Source: Candidatus Methanosuratincola petrocarbonis (ex Vanwonterghem et al. 2016)
GTDB lineage: Archaea; Thermoproteota; Methanomethylicia; Methanomethylicales; Methanomethylicaceae
Length of the DNA stretch: 11,038 nt
Direction: 5' to 3'
Assembly: GCA_001717015.1 (NCBI GenBank)
Contig: MAGV01000016.1
Location: forward strand, 3,519-14,556
In this document: positions 5,167-11,038 of the stretch, in pieces
Layout of the letters: the number at the start of each line of letters is the position of its first letter
Position numbering within the stretch: the first letter of the stretch is position 1
Position numbers and translations under genes: made by a program
The notes under the pieces: model-generated
What the model was told of the DNA's origin: nothing
Seen by the model: the letters and a program-made list of their open reading frames with translations, nothing else
The model's database searches: none

Positions 5167-7968
5167 ATGCCCGGTCTCGACAGCTTCATCCCAGACTCGC
5201 AGTCGAAGCGCCGCCAGCCACCTCGCCTGAGCGGTGGGCCTTCAGGCACAGGGAGAGGACCAGCGCCTCCTCGAAGTCCGCGCGGCGAACGCCCCCCGGG
5301 CGGCGTGGCGGATGAGCTCGAGAGGGAAGAGGCAAGCGAACCCGAGGAGGTGGATCCCGATACCGAGGCTGAGGCTGAGGCCGAGGGGATCCCGGCTCAC
5401 GAGGCTGAGGAAGCCGAGGAGATTATTGCGCAGACCAAGTTTGAGGCCGAGACCCCTTCGGAGACCGGGAGCTGCGTCCTCCTCTCTGTCTCATACAGCG
5501 GGAACAGGGGGAGGGCGCTGGCGAAGCTCTATGATCTCGAGAGGCAGCGCGTCGTCTTCTGGTACGACAACACTGGGCACCAGCCCTACCTCCTGACCGA
5601 CATGCGCCTTGACGAGCTCCTCTCCTCAGAGGCGGCTTCCCACCCCGGCTTCGATCCCAGAGGGTGCCGGGAGGTTGAGAAGCACGACCTCCTCCAGGAC
5701 AAGGCCGTCACGATGACCAAGGTCGCCGCGAAGGACCCCACATCGGTCGGCGGGAGGGGGACCGGGATAAGGGACCTCCTCGGAGAGAGGTCCTGGGAGG
5801 ACAGGATCAGGTACCACGAGTGCTTCGTCTACGACAGGAGGCTCGTCCCAGGCTACTACTACCGGATAAGGGGGGGATCGCTCGTCCCGGAGGCACAGCC
5901 GGTCCCGACCGACGCACTGAAGAAGGCCTTCCCGGACGCGACCCCTGCCTTCCTCGACTCGCTCACCGAATGGTTTCCGATATTCTCGAGCCCCGTCCCC
6001 GACTACCGGAGGGTCGCAATCGACATCGAGGTCGCGACCGAGGCCCAGGACAGGGTGCCTGACCCCCAGGTGGCCGCCAACCCAGTCATATGCGTCTCGG
6101 CGGTCGGGTCGGACGGGAGGAAGCAGGTCCTCATCCTGCGGAGGGAGGGCTTCGACGAAGACGGTGGGAGCGCCGAGCGGCCAAAGGAGCTCCCCGAGGA
6201 CGCATCCCTCGTCTACTTCGACAGGGAGATCGACCTGTTAAGGGAGGTCTTCCGGCTGCTCCTCGACTACCCGATCGTCCTGACGTTCAACGGCGACAAC
6301 TTCGACCTCCACTACCTATGGAAGCGCGCCCAGGTACTCGGGATGAGGAGGGAGGAGATCCCGATAGTGATGGGCAGGGAGATCGCCCTGCTCCCAGTGG
6401 GCGTCCACATCGACCTGTACAAGTTCTTCCACAACCACGCTATCCAGATCTACGCCTTCGGGAACGCCTACAAGGAGCTCACCCTCGACGCGATCTCAGA
6501 GGCCCTGCTGGGGATCAAGAAGATACAGCTCGAGAAGAGCATAAACGAGCTCGACTACCTCTCCCTCGCGAACTACTGCTTCAGGGACTCTCTGATAACC
6601 CTCCGTCTCACGACCGAACATTCGAGCCTCGTGATGAACCTGATCACGCTCATAATGAGGATCTCAAGGGTCTCGATGGAGGACGCGACACGGCAGGGGG
6701 TCTCGAGCTGGATCAGGAGCCTGTTCTACGACGAGCACAGGAAGGGGAACTACCTGATCCCAAAGAAGGAGGACATCAGCCTCGCGAAAGGAGGATCGTC
6801 GACGACCGCAGTGATCAAGGGGAAGAAGTACAAGGGAGCCCTCGTGATAAAGCCAGAGTCCGGGGTCTTCTTCAACGTCATCGTCCTCGACTTCGCGAGC
6901 CTGTACCCGAGCATCATCTCGAGGTGGAACCTGAGCTACGAGACGGTGAGGTGCCCCCACCCGGAGTGCAGGAAGAACCTCGTGCCCGACACCGACCACT
7001 GGGTATGCACCAAGCGCGTCGGGATGATGGCCCACGTTGTGGGGCTGCTCAGGGACGTCAGGGTGAGGTGGTTCAAGCCGAAGTCCAAGGATCCATCACT
7101 ATCGGAGGAAGAAAGAGGATACTACAAGGTAGTCCAGCAGGCTCTGAAGGTTTTTTTGAATGCCTCGTACGGGGTCTTCGGAGCCGAGATCTTCCCCCTC
7201 TACTGCCTCCCACTCGCGGACAGCACGACCGCAATCGGCAGGAACATCATCACGGAGACGATAGAGGAGGCGAAGACGCTCGGCATGAAAGTCCTCTACT
7301 CCGACACAGACTCAATCTTCCTCCACCAGCCAACAAAGGAGCAGATCTCCTCGCTCCTCTCTTGGGCTGAATCGAAGTTTGGGATCGACCTTGAGATCGA
7401 CAAGCGTTACACCTTCGTCACCTTCTCGGGGAGGAAGAAGAACTACCTCGGCGTCCTCGACAGCGGCATTGTGGACATTAAGGGGCTGATGGGGAAGAAG
7501 CGCAACACGCCCCCCTTCATCAAGAACGCATTCGTCGAGATGACCCAGGTCCTCAGGGAGGTGAAGTCGCCGCAGGACTTCGAGGCTGCGAAGTCAAAGA
7601 TCAAGGCGATCGTCCAGCGCTGCTACAGCGACCTGAAGGCAAGGAGGATACCGCTCGACGACTTGGTCTTCAAGGTGATGATCTCGAGGCCGCTCGACAG
7701 GTACGACAAGACCACGCCCCAGCACGTCAAGGCAGCGAAGCTCCTCGAGGAGAAGGGCAAGGAAGTGAAGCCTGGCGACCTGATCTCCTTCGTGAAGGTC
7801 CAGGGGCCGCTCGGGGTGAAGCCGGTCCAGCTCGCGAGGATAGACGAGGTGGATGTCGACAAGTATGTCGGTCACATCGAGAGCACGTTCGGGCAGGTCC
7901 TTGAGGCCCTGAACATAGACTTCGAGGAGATAGTCGGAGTGAAGCGGCTTGACTTCTTCTCGAGGTAG
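5167..7968 (+). CDS. polB: Replicative family-B DNA polymerase (PolB1 type)
   Basis: The 933-residue enzyme copies DNA with 3'-5' proofreading. Exonuclease motifs are DIE (286-288), TFNGDNFD (373-380) and YCFRD (470-474). Polymerase motifs are A, DFASLYPSI (575-583); B, KVFLNASYGVFG (661-672); and C, YSDTDS (711-716, D713 and D715). A thumb motif KKRNTP (777-782) is also present. No catalytic residue is missing. From about residue 102 (YDNTGHQPY at 133-141) the order and wording match crenarchaeal PolB1, including PLDRYDKTTPQHVKAA (842-857). Two things stand out. The first 100 residues are a long disordered tail, first basic and proline-rich, then acidic. Both ends carry short hydrophobic motifs (LDSFI at 4-8; LDFF at 928-931) like sliding-clamp contacts. 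The fingers hold a C-x4-C-x12-C cluster (596, 601, 614). PolB1 of Sulfolobus has 882 residues; the excess is mostly the tail. Confidence 0.97.
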   Translation: MPGLDSFIPDSQSKRRQPPRLSGGPSGTGRGPAPPRSPRGERPPGGVADELEREEASEPEEVDPDTEAEAEAEGIPAHEAEEAEEIIAQTKFEAETPSETGSCVLLSVSYSGNRGRALAKLYDLERQRVVFWYDNTGHQPYLLTDMRLDELLSSEAASHPGFDPRGCREVEKHDLLQDKAVTMTKVAAKDPTSVGGRGTGIRDLLGERSWEDRIRYHECFVYDRRLVPGYYYRIRGGSLVPEAQPVPTDALKKAFPDATPAFLDSLTEWFPIFSSPVPDYRRVAIDIEVATEAQDRVPDPQVAANPVICVSAVGSDGRKQVLILRREGFDEDGGSAERPKELPEDASLVYFDREIDLLREVFRLLLDYPIVLTFNGDNFDLHYLWKRAQVLGMRREEIPIVMGREIALLPVGVHIDLYKFFHNHAIQIYAFGNAYKELTLDAISEALLGIKKIQLEKSINELDYLSLANYCFRDSLITLRLTTEHSSLVMNLITLIMRISRVSMEDATRQGVSSWIRSLFYDEHRKGNYLIPKKEDISLAKGGSSTTAVIKGKKYKGALVIKPESGVFFNVIVLDFASLYPSIISRWNLSYETVRCPHPECRKNLVPDTDHWVCTKRVGMMAHVVGLLRDVRVRWFKPKSKDPSLSEEERGYYKVVQQALKVFLNASYGVFGAEIFPLYCLPLADSTTAIGRNIITETIEEAKTLGMKVLYSDTDSIFLHQPTKEQISSLLSWAESKFGIDLEIDKRYTFVTFSGRKKNYLGVLDSGIVDIKGLMGKKRNTPPFIKNAFVEMTQVLREVKSPQDFEAAKSKIKAIVQRCYSDLKARRIPLDDLVFKVMISRPLDRYDKTTPQHVKAAKLLEEKGKEVKPGDLISFVKVQGPLGVKPVQLARIDEVDVDKYVGHIESTFGQVLEALNIDFEEIVGVKRLDFFSR
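5365..5388 (+). repeat. Hexamer repeat in the polymerase tail (Glu-Ala run)
   Basis: GAGGCT, GAGGCT, GAGGCC and GAGGGG follow in tandem and encode an EAEAEAEG run within the acidic tail. Related GAGGCT units recur just downstream (about 5401-5420), pointing to slippage-driven growth of the tail. Confidence 0.7.
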
Positions 7969-7986
7969 TGGCGCACCCAGACGCAT

Positions 7987-7993
7987 AAAAAAA
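7987..7993 (-). terminator. T-run terminator of the small minus-strand gene
   Basis: On the minus strand seven T residues start five bases after the TAA stop at 7999-8001, preceded by AAGCCC. A pure T-run is the usual archaeal termination signal, and it supports the small gene being real. Confidence 0.65.
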
Positions 7994-7998
7994 GGGCT

Positions 7999-8148
7999 TT
8001 AGCTTGCCATCCCAGCCCTGTCATACCTGAGCAGGTTGAAGAACCTGAGCTGCAAAATCGCTTCCTTGTATTCTGCCTTAAGTTCCTGCTTCATCCTGAG
8101 CATGTCCGCCCTGGTGTTGCTGTACTTCTTGCAGCCTTCCATCCGCAT
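7999..8148 (-). CDS. Very small helical protein, 49 codons, unknown function
   Basis: This open frame is too short for most gene finders but has the marks of a gene. The product begins MRMEGCKKYS, is charged and predicted to be one or two helices, and has a single cysteine (C6). The hydrophobic patch ILQLRFFNLL (31-40) near the end could bind a partner or a membrane surface. Codon use matches the genome (AGG for arginine, mostly C- or G-ending codons). A strong TATA box (8181-8190) sits about 33 bases upstream and a T7 terminator follows the stop. The start could be the ATG at 8148, the ATG two codons later, or a near-leaderless GTG at 8157-8155, three codons earlier and in frame. It converges on the polymerase gene 30 bases away. 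I recognise no family and assign no function. Confidence 0.65.
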   Translation of the reverse strand: MRMEGCKKYSNTRADMLRMKQELKAEYKEAILQLRFFNLLRYDRAGMAS

Positions 8149-8180
8149 CTGGACCACAAAATACCCTACAGGGCAAGGCT

Positions 8181-8190
8181 TAAAAATTTA
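8181..8190 (-). promoter_or_regulatory. TATA box of the small minus-strand gene
   Basis: TAAATTTTTA on the minus strand is a good archaeal box A. Start sites are expected near 8157-8162, giving a leader of about ten bases or none. The element is nearly symmetric, so it could also fire rightward into the 8200-8330 spacer, where no convincing product is seen. Confidence 0.6.
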
Positions 8191-8331
8191 TCCCATCATC
8201 ATGAAGCAGCAAAAAATGCATCGCATAGCCCCCCGATGTCGAGTGGGCATACTTGGGCATCCTCCAGCGACCATGCTTAAAACTCGAGGCGCAACTCGTC
8301 TCAAATGCTGTGGCAGATTTGCTCGTGTCAT
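8191..8331. other. Spacer with no gene seen upstream of thrS
   Basis: The plus-strand open frame here is rich in Cys and Arg, has no ribosome-binding site and ignores the genome's codon bias, so I do not call it. A GGGCAT motif is repeated 11 bases apart (8248-8264) and CTTAAAA at 8275-8281 is promoter-like. A small RNA cannot be excluded from sequence alone. Confidence 0.5.
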
Positions 8332-8340
8332 GTTTATATA
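8332..8340 (+). promoter_or_regulatory. TATA box of threonyl-tRNA synthetase gene
   Basis: GTTTATATA fits the archaeal TATA consensus very well. It predicts a start near 8362-8368 and a leader of about 55 bases before the ATG at 8421. The ribosome-binding site GAGGCGA is at 8409-8415. Confidence 0.75.
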
Positions 8341-8385
8341 CTGACGGCGCAAGATAAAACCAATTAAACCAGTACCGTCCGTCAG
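8341..8385. repeat. Inverted repeat abutting the thrS TATA box
   Basis: CTGACGG (8341-8347) begins at the last base of the TATA box and is matched by CCGTCAG (8379-8385), with 31 bases between. The first arm lies between the TATA box and the expected start site, the second just inside the transcript. This suits a repressor operator better than an RNA hairpin. Confidence 0.55.
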
Positions 8386-8420
8386 ATAATCAGCAAAAAG
8401 ATAGATTAGAGGCGAACCGG

Positions 8421-10307
8421 ATGCGTCTGCTGTTGATCCACGCCGACTATATCGAGTTTACAGCGCTCGAGCCTGCAATGCCAAACCCAGAGCAGATCGA
8501 GGGCAAAGGGAAAAAAGAGAGGGTCGAGGAGTGCCTCGTCGCATTCTCGACCGTGGAGAAGTCCGACGAGGATTCCCCAGAGGAGATAGCGAAGAACGCG
8601 GCTGCAACCATACTCGAGCACGCCGCATCGGTCAAGGCGGGCAAGGTGGTGATCTACCCCTACGCCCACCTCTCTTCCTCACTATCACGCCCGGACTCCG
8701 CGATGGAGATCCTGAAGGAGACCGAAGAGACCCTCCGGGGCAAGGTCGAAGTCTTCAGGGCCCCATTCGGGTGGTACAAGTCCTTCGAGATAAAGTGCAA
8801 GGGCCACCCGCTCAGCGAGCTCTCGAGGACGGTCACGGCTGGCAAAGCGTGCGCTGCAGAGGAAGGGGAGCGTGCGGCTGAGGAAACAGCGATTGAGGCT
8901 GCCCAGAGGAGCGAGTTCCTGGTCCTGACCCCAGAGGGGGAGGAGTTCAGGATCGACCTGGCTTCCCCAGAGACCTTCCTAAATCTGAAAGTTGAACCCC
9001 CGCTGATCCAGCTCATAAAGAACGAGGCCGGGATGAAGGAGGACAGGGGAGCACCTGCGCACGTCAGGCTGATGAAGAAGCTCGAGCTTGTCGACTACGA
9101 GCCCGCGTCCGACATCGGGCACTTCAGGTTCTACCCGAAGGGGACGCTGATAAAGGACAGCCTGGAGGAGCTCGCCTACGACATCGCGGTCAGGGACCTC
9201 CGCGCATTCAAGATAGAGACCCCGTTCCTCTACCGCCTCGACGAGCCGGACATCGCCGACCAGGCTGAGAAGTTCAGGGAGAAGGACTACCGCCTCAGGG
9301 TTGACAAGAAGGAGTTCTGCCTCCGCTTCGCGGGCGACTTCGGGCTCTTCCGGATGATGAAGGGCGTTACGATGAGCTACCGGCAGCTCCCGATAAGGGT
9401 CTACGAGCTCTCGCCATCGTTCAGGCTCGAGCAGAGCGGCGAATGCGTCGGGCTTAAGCGCCTCAGGAACTTCACGATGCCCGACCTCCACTGCTTCTGC
9501 GCCGACCTGGAGCAGGGCAGGAATGAGTACACCGAGCTCTTCAGGAAGTACACCCGCCTTACCCAGTCGATGGAGATCGACTATGCAGTCGCCTTCCGCG
9601 TCGTGAAGTACTTCTACGAGGAGCACAGGGACTGGTTTGTCTCGCTCCTCAAGATCGTGGGGAAGCCCGCGCTGATCGAGGTCCTGCCGGAGATGAAGCA
9701 CTACTGGGTCCTCAAGCACGAGTACCAGGCGATCGATTCCGTGGGGGGCAACACCCAGCTCGTCACGGTCCAGCTCGACATCGAGGACGCAGCCAGGTAC
9801 GGTATAGAGTACACCGACGAGAGCGGGAAGAGGAGGGGCTGCATCATCCTCCACAGCTCCCTTGGGTCGATCGAGAGGTGGATGGGCGCGATCCTGGAGC
9901 AGGCTGCGAAGGACCAGGCAAAGGGCAAGCCGCCGATGCTGCCCGTCTGGCTCAGCCCGATCCAGGTAAGGGTCATACCCGTGAGCAGCGCCTACGTCGG
10001 ATTCGCGAAGGACCTAGCCGAGCGCATCGCAGCTGAGGGCTTCCGGGCAGACGTTGACGACAGGGAGGAGTCCGTATCGAAGAAGATCAGGCAGGCTGAG
10101 GTCGACTGGATCCCATTCGTCCTCGTCGTCGGGGAGAAGGAGGCATCATCGCAGCCGCAGTCGCTCTCGGTCCGCGTCCGAGGCGAGGGCGTGAAGTGCG
10201 CCGACTTCGCAGGGCTCGTAGCGATGCTCCGGGAGCGTGTCGGCGACCGACCGTGTCTGCCGTCTTACCTCCCGATGATGCTCTCCATGAAGCCGAGGTT
10301 CGCCTGA
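8421..10307 (+). CDS. thrS: Threonyl-tRNA synthetase, archaeal type with editing domain
   Basis: This 628-residue class II enzyme charges tRNA-Thr and removes wrongly attached serine. The N-terminal editing domain (about 1-140, opening MRLLLIHADYIEF) is the archaeal type related to D-aminoacyl-tRNA deacylase, with YAHLSS (H83) and GWYKSFEIK (117-125) at its active site. A charged, alanine-rich linker follows (about 139-165). In the catalytic core, motif 2 lies in YELSPSFRLEQSGE (328-341) and motif 3 in LGSIERWMGAILE (481-493). The zinc that selects threonine should be held by C300, H357 and H478, matching the Cys-His-His of bacterial ThrRS. The anticodon-binding domain runs from about 515 (VRVIPVSSAYVGFA) to the end. 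Some Crenarchaeota split editing and catalysis into two proteins; here both are in one chain with all key residues. It has its own promoter. Confidence 0.97.
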   Translation: MRLLLIHADYIEFTALEPAMPNPEQIEGKGKKERVEECLVAFSTVEKSDEDSPEEIAKNAAATILEHAASVKAGKVVIYPYAHLSSSLSRPDSAMEILKETEETLRGKVEVFRAPFGWYKSFEIKCKGHPLSELSRTVTAGKACAAEEGERAAEETAIEAAQRSEFLVLTPEGEEFRIDLASPETFLNLKVEPPLIQLIKNEAGMKEDRGAPAHVRLMKKLELVDYEPASDIGHFRFYPKGTLIKDSLEELAYDIAVRDLRAFKIETPFLYRLDEPDIADQAEKFREKDYRLRVDKKEFCLRFAGDFGLFRMMKGVTMSYRQLPIRVYELSPSFRLEQSGECVGLKRLRNFTMPDLHCFCADLEQGRNEYTELFRKYTRLTQSMEIDYAVAFRVVKYFYEEHRDWFVSLLKIVGKPALIEVLPEMKHYWVLKHEYQAIDSVGGNTQLVTVQLDIEDAARYGIEYTDESGKRRGCIILHSSLGSIERWMGAILEQAAKDQAKGKPPMLPVWLSPIQVRVIPVSSAYVGFAKDLAERIAAEGFRADVDDREESVSKKIRQAEVDWIPFVLVVGEKEASSQPQSLSVRVRGEGVKCADFAGLVAMLRERVGDRPCLPSYLPMMLSMKPRFA

Positions 10308-10318
10308 TGATCGATGGG

Positions 10319-10328
10319 TATTTAATAT
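10319..10328 (+). promoter_or_regulatory. TATA box of the thioredoxin-fold gene
   Basis: TATTTAATAT, 38 bases before the ATG at 10366, predicts a start near 10350. The ribosome-binding site AGGTG (10354-10358) would then sit right at the 5' end of the transcript. The gene therefore has its own promoter downstream of thrS. Confidence 0.65.
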
Positions 10329-10365
10329 CCGTCCGTTCACAGGATTTCAGATCAGGTGTTGGCAT

Positions 10366-10674
10366 ATGAAAGTCGAATCGATAATACTTGTCACAGCCGA
10401 CTGGGAGAAGGCAGGCCAGTACGCAATGAAGGTCTGCGAAGCTGTCTCGAAAGCTCAGAACGTGCCGCTCGAGGTCAAGAAGGAGGATTACGACTTTTTA
10501 ATCGCGCACGGAGTGAAGGACGAGTTCGGGGGGATCGACATCCCCCAGATCTTCCTCAAGCTGGAGGACGGGACAGTCAAGTACGTGATGTCCCGCATCC
10601 CGGACAAGAGCGACGGGATGCCCGACATCGAGAAGGGGATCCAGCTGCTGACCGAAGCGATGAAGGCGCAGTGA
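10366..10674 (+). CDS. Thioredoxin-fold protein without CxxC active site
   Basis: The 102-residue protein shows the beta-alpha-beta order of thioredoxin: a strand ESIILVTADW (4-13), a long helix (14-30), a second strand and helix, then GGIDIPQIFLKLEDG (55-69). That last segment is the usual cis-proline strand (P60) and turn. However, the redox pair is absent: after the first strand comes ADWEKAGQYAMKVCE, with a single cysteine (C24) inside the helix. It is therefore unlikely to act as a normal dithiol reductase and may be a binding or scaffolding module. It is cytoplasmic, with no signal peptide. The start is fixed by AGGTG seven bases upstream. The next gene begins ten bases after its stop, so the two are probably co-transcribed and may work together. 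The fold is inferred from pattern and not proven. Confidence 0.72.
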   Translation: MKVESIILVTADWEKAGQYAMKVCEAVSKAQNVPLEVKKEDYDFLIAHGVKDEFGGIDIPQIFLKLEDGTVKYVMSRIPDKSDGMPDIEKGIQLLTEAMKAQ

Positions 10675-10684
10675 GGGCTTGCAC

Positions 10685-11038
10685 TTGTCCAAGACGCTAG
10701 TCCTTAGGTCGAGGGAAGGATCGCTCGTCTCGAAGACCACCGTCGACTCGGAGATAACGCAGGCGGTCAGGAAGATCGTCGCCGACGCAGTCTCCCTCTG
10801 GGCGATCGAGACCTCGGACTTCATTGTGATCAGGGACATGTACCCAGTCTCCGTGAAGCTCCCGATCTCGAAGGAGCAGTACGACCTCTACTCCAAGTAC
10901 GACATGTCCAGAACCACGAACGGCAGCGTGATGTTCAACGTCCCAGTCTACGTGATCTCCTTCGACAACGAGTGGCAGGAGGAAGACTACGTTGACAAGG
11001 AGGTCATCGTCGTCGCGCCCGTCGTCGACCAGAAGGTC
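10685..11038 (+). CDS. Unrecognised protein, 3' end cut by window edge
   Basis: An open frame of 118 codons runs to the window edge with strong genome-typical codon use. The best start is the TTG at 10685, seven bases after GTGAGGG (10671-10677), which overlaps the stop of the previous gene. A second TTG at 10679 is too close to this site. The visible part alternates beta strands and a helix: a basic start (KTLVLRSREGSLVSK), a helix near 25-42 (TQAVRKIVADAVSLWAIE), and strands DFIVIRDMYPVSVKLP and NVPVYVISFDNEW. The segment around DEITQ-like DSEITQAVRK is not a motif I recognise. No cysteine, signal peptide or membrane helix is visible so far. Close linkage to the thioredoxin-fold gene suggests a shared operon. 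No function is proposed. Confidence 0.75.
   Translation, partial: MSKTLVLRSREGSLVSKTTVDSEITQAVRKIVADAVSLWAIETSDFIVIRDMYPVSVKLPISKEQYDLYSKYDMSRTTNGSVMFNVPVYVISFDNEWQEEDYVDKEVIVVAPVVDQKV

Noticed and set aside
6090..7370. 426-codon plus-strand frame inside the polymerase gene
   Set aside because: It is a frame-shifted shadow, extremely rich in Arg, Gly and Pro, while the polymerase frame has every catalytic motif across the same bases.
8036..8344. 102-codon plus-strand frame upstream of thrS
   Set aside because: It is antisense to the better supported small minus-strand gene, lacks a ribosome-binding site, has atypical codons and ends in the thrS TATA box.
8979..9854. 291-codon minus-strand frame opposite thrS
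   Set aside because: It is antisense to conserved ThrRS motifs, and its Val/Leu/Glu-rich composition is typical of the reverse frame of a GC-rich gene.
1..11038. CRISPR array, insertion sequence, toxin-antitoxin or defence island
   Set aside because: I saw no spaced direct repeats, transposase motifs, terminal inverted repeats or defence-protein motifs on either strand.

Overview
The window comes from an archaeon, most likely a thermophile of the TACK superphylum (Crenarchaeota, Korarchaeota, Bathyarchaeota, Thaumarchaeota and relatives). The reasons are a family-B DNA polymerase that follows the crenarchaeal PolB1 pattern along its whole length, an archaeal-type threonyl-tRNA synthetase with a D-aminoacyl-tRNA-deacylase-like editing domain, TATA-type promoters with very short leaders, arginine encoded largely by AGG, and a tRNA gene split by two bulge-helix-bulge introns. 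The DNA is GC-rich. I cannot name the genus.

Layout, left to right. Positions 1-1781 (minus): arginyl-tRNA synthetase, 3' end cut by the window edge. A 152-base divergent spacer separates it from a membrane-anchored surface protein with a CAP/SCP domain (1934-3598, plus). This converges, across a 10-bp inverted repeat, on a small secreted or anchored beta-sandwich-like protein with unusual codon use (3705-4298, minus). Then come about 300 bases without a convincing gene, followed by a tRNA-Arg(GCG) gene (4596-4751, minus) interrupted by a 62-nt and a 15-nt intron. An AT-rich divergent promoter region separates the tRNA from a 71-residue zinc-binding protein (4805-5020, plus). Next is the replicative DNA polymerase (5167-7968, plus), converging on a very small 49-codon gene (7999-8148, minus). 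A regulatory-looking spacer leads to threonyl-tRNA synthetase (8421-10307, plus). The window ends with a thioredoxin-fold protein without a CxxC (10366-10674, plus), closely followed by an unrecognised gene running off the edge (10685-11038, plus).

The theme is core information processing: two aminoacyl-tRNA synthetases, a tRNA that is a substrate of one of them (ArgRS), and the replicative polymerase, interspersed with two surface proteins. Most genes appear to have their own promoter. Only the last two plus-strand genes look co-transcribed.

The most striking object is the tRNA. Its anticodon (nucleotides 34-36) lies in an 8-nt micro-exon (tRNA positions 30-37) between a noncanonical intron at 29/30 and a canonical intron at 37/38. 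The pairing suggests an obligatory splicing order and a D-stem rearrangement. No CRISPR array, insertion sequence or defence system was seen.
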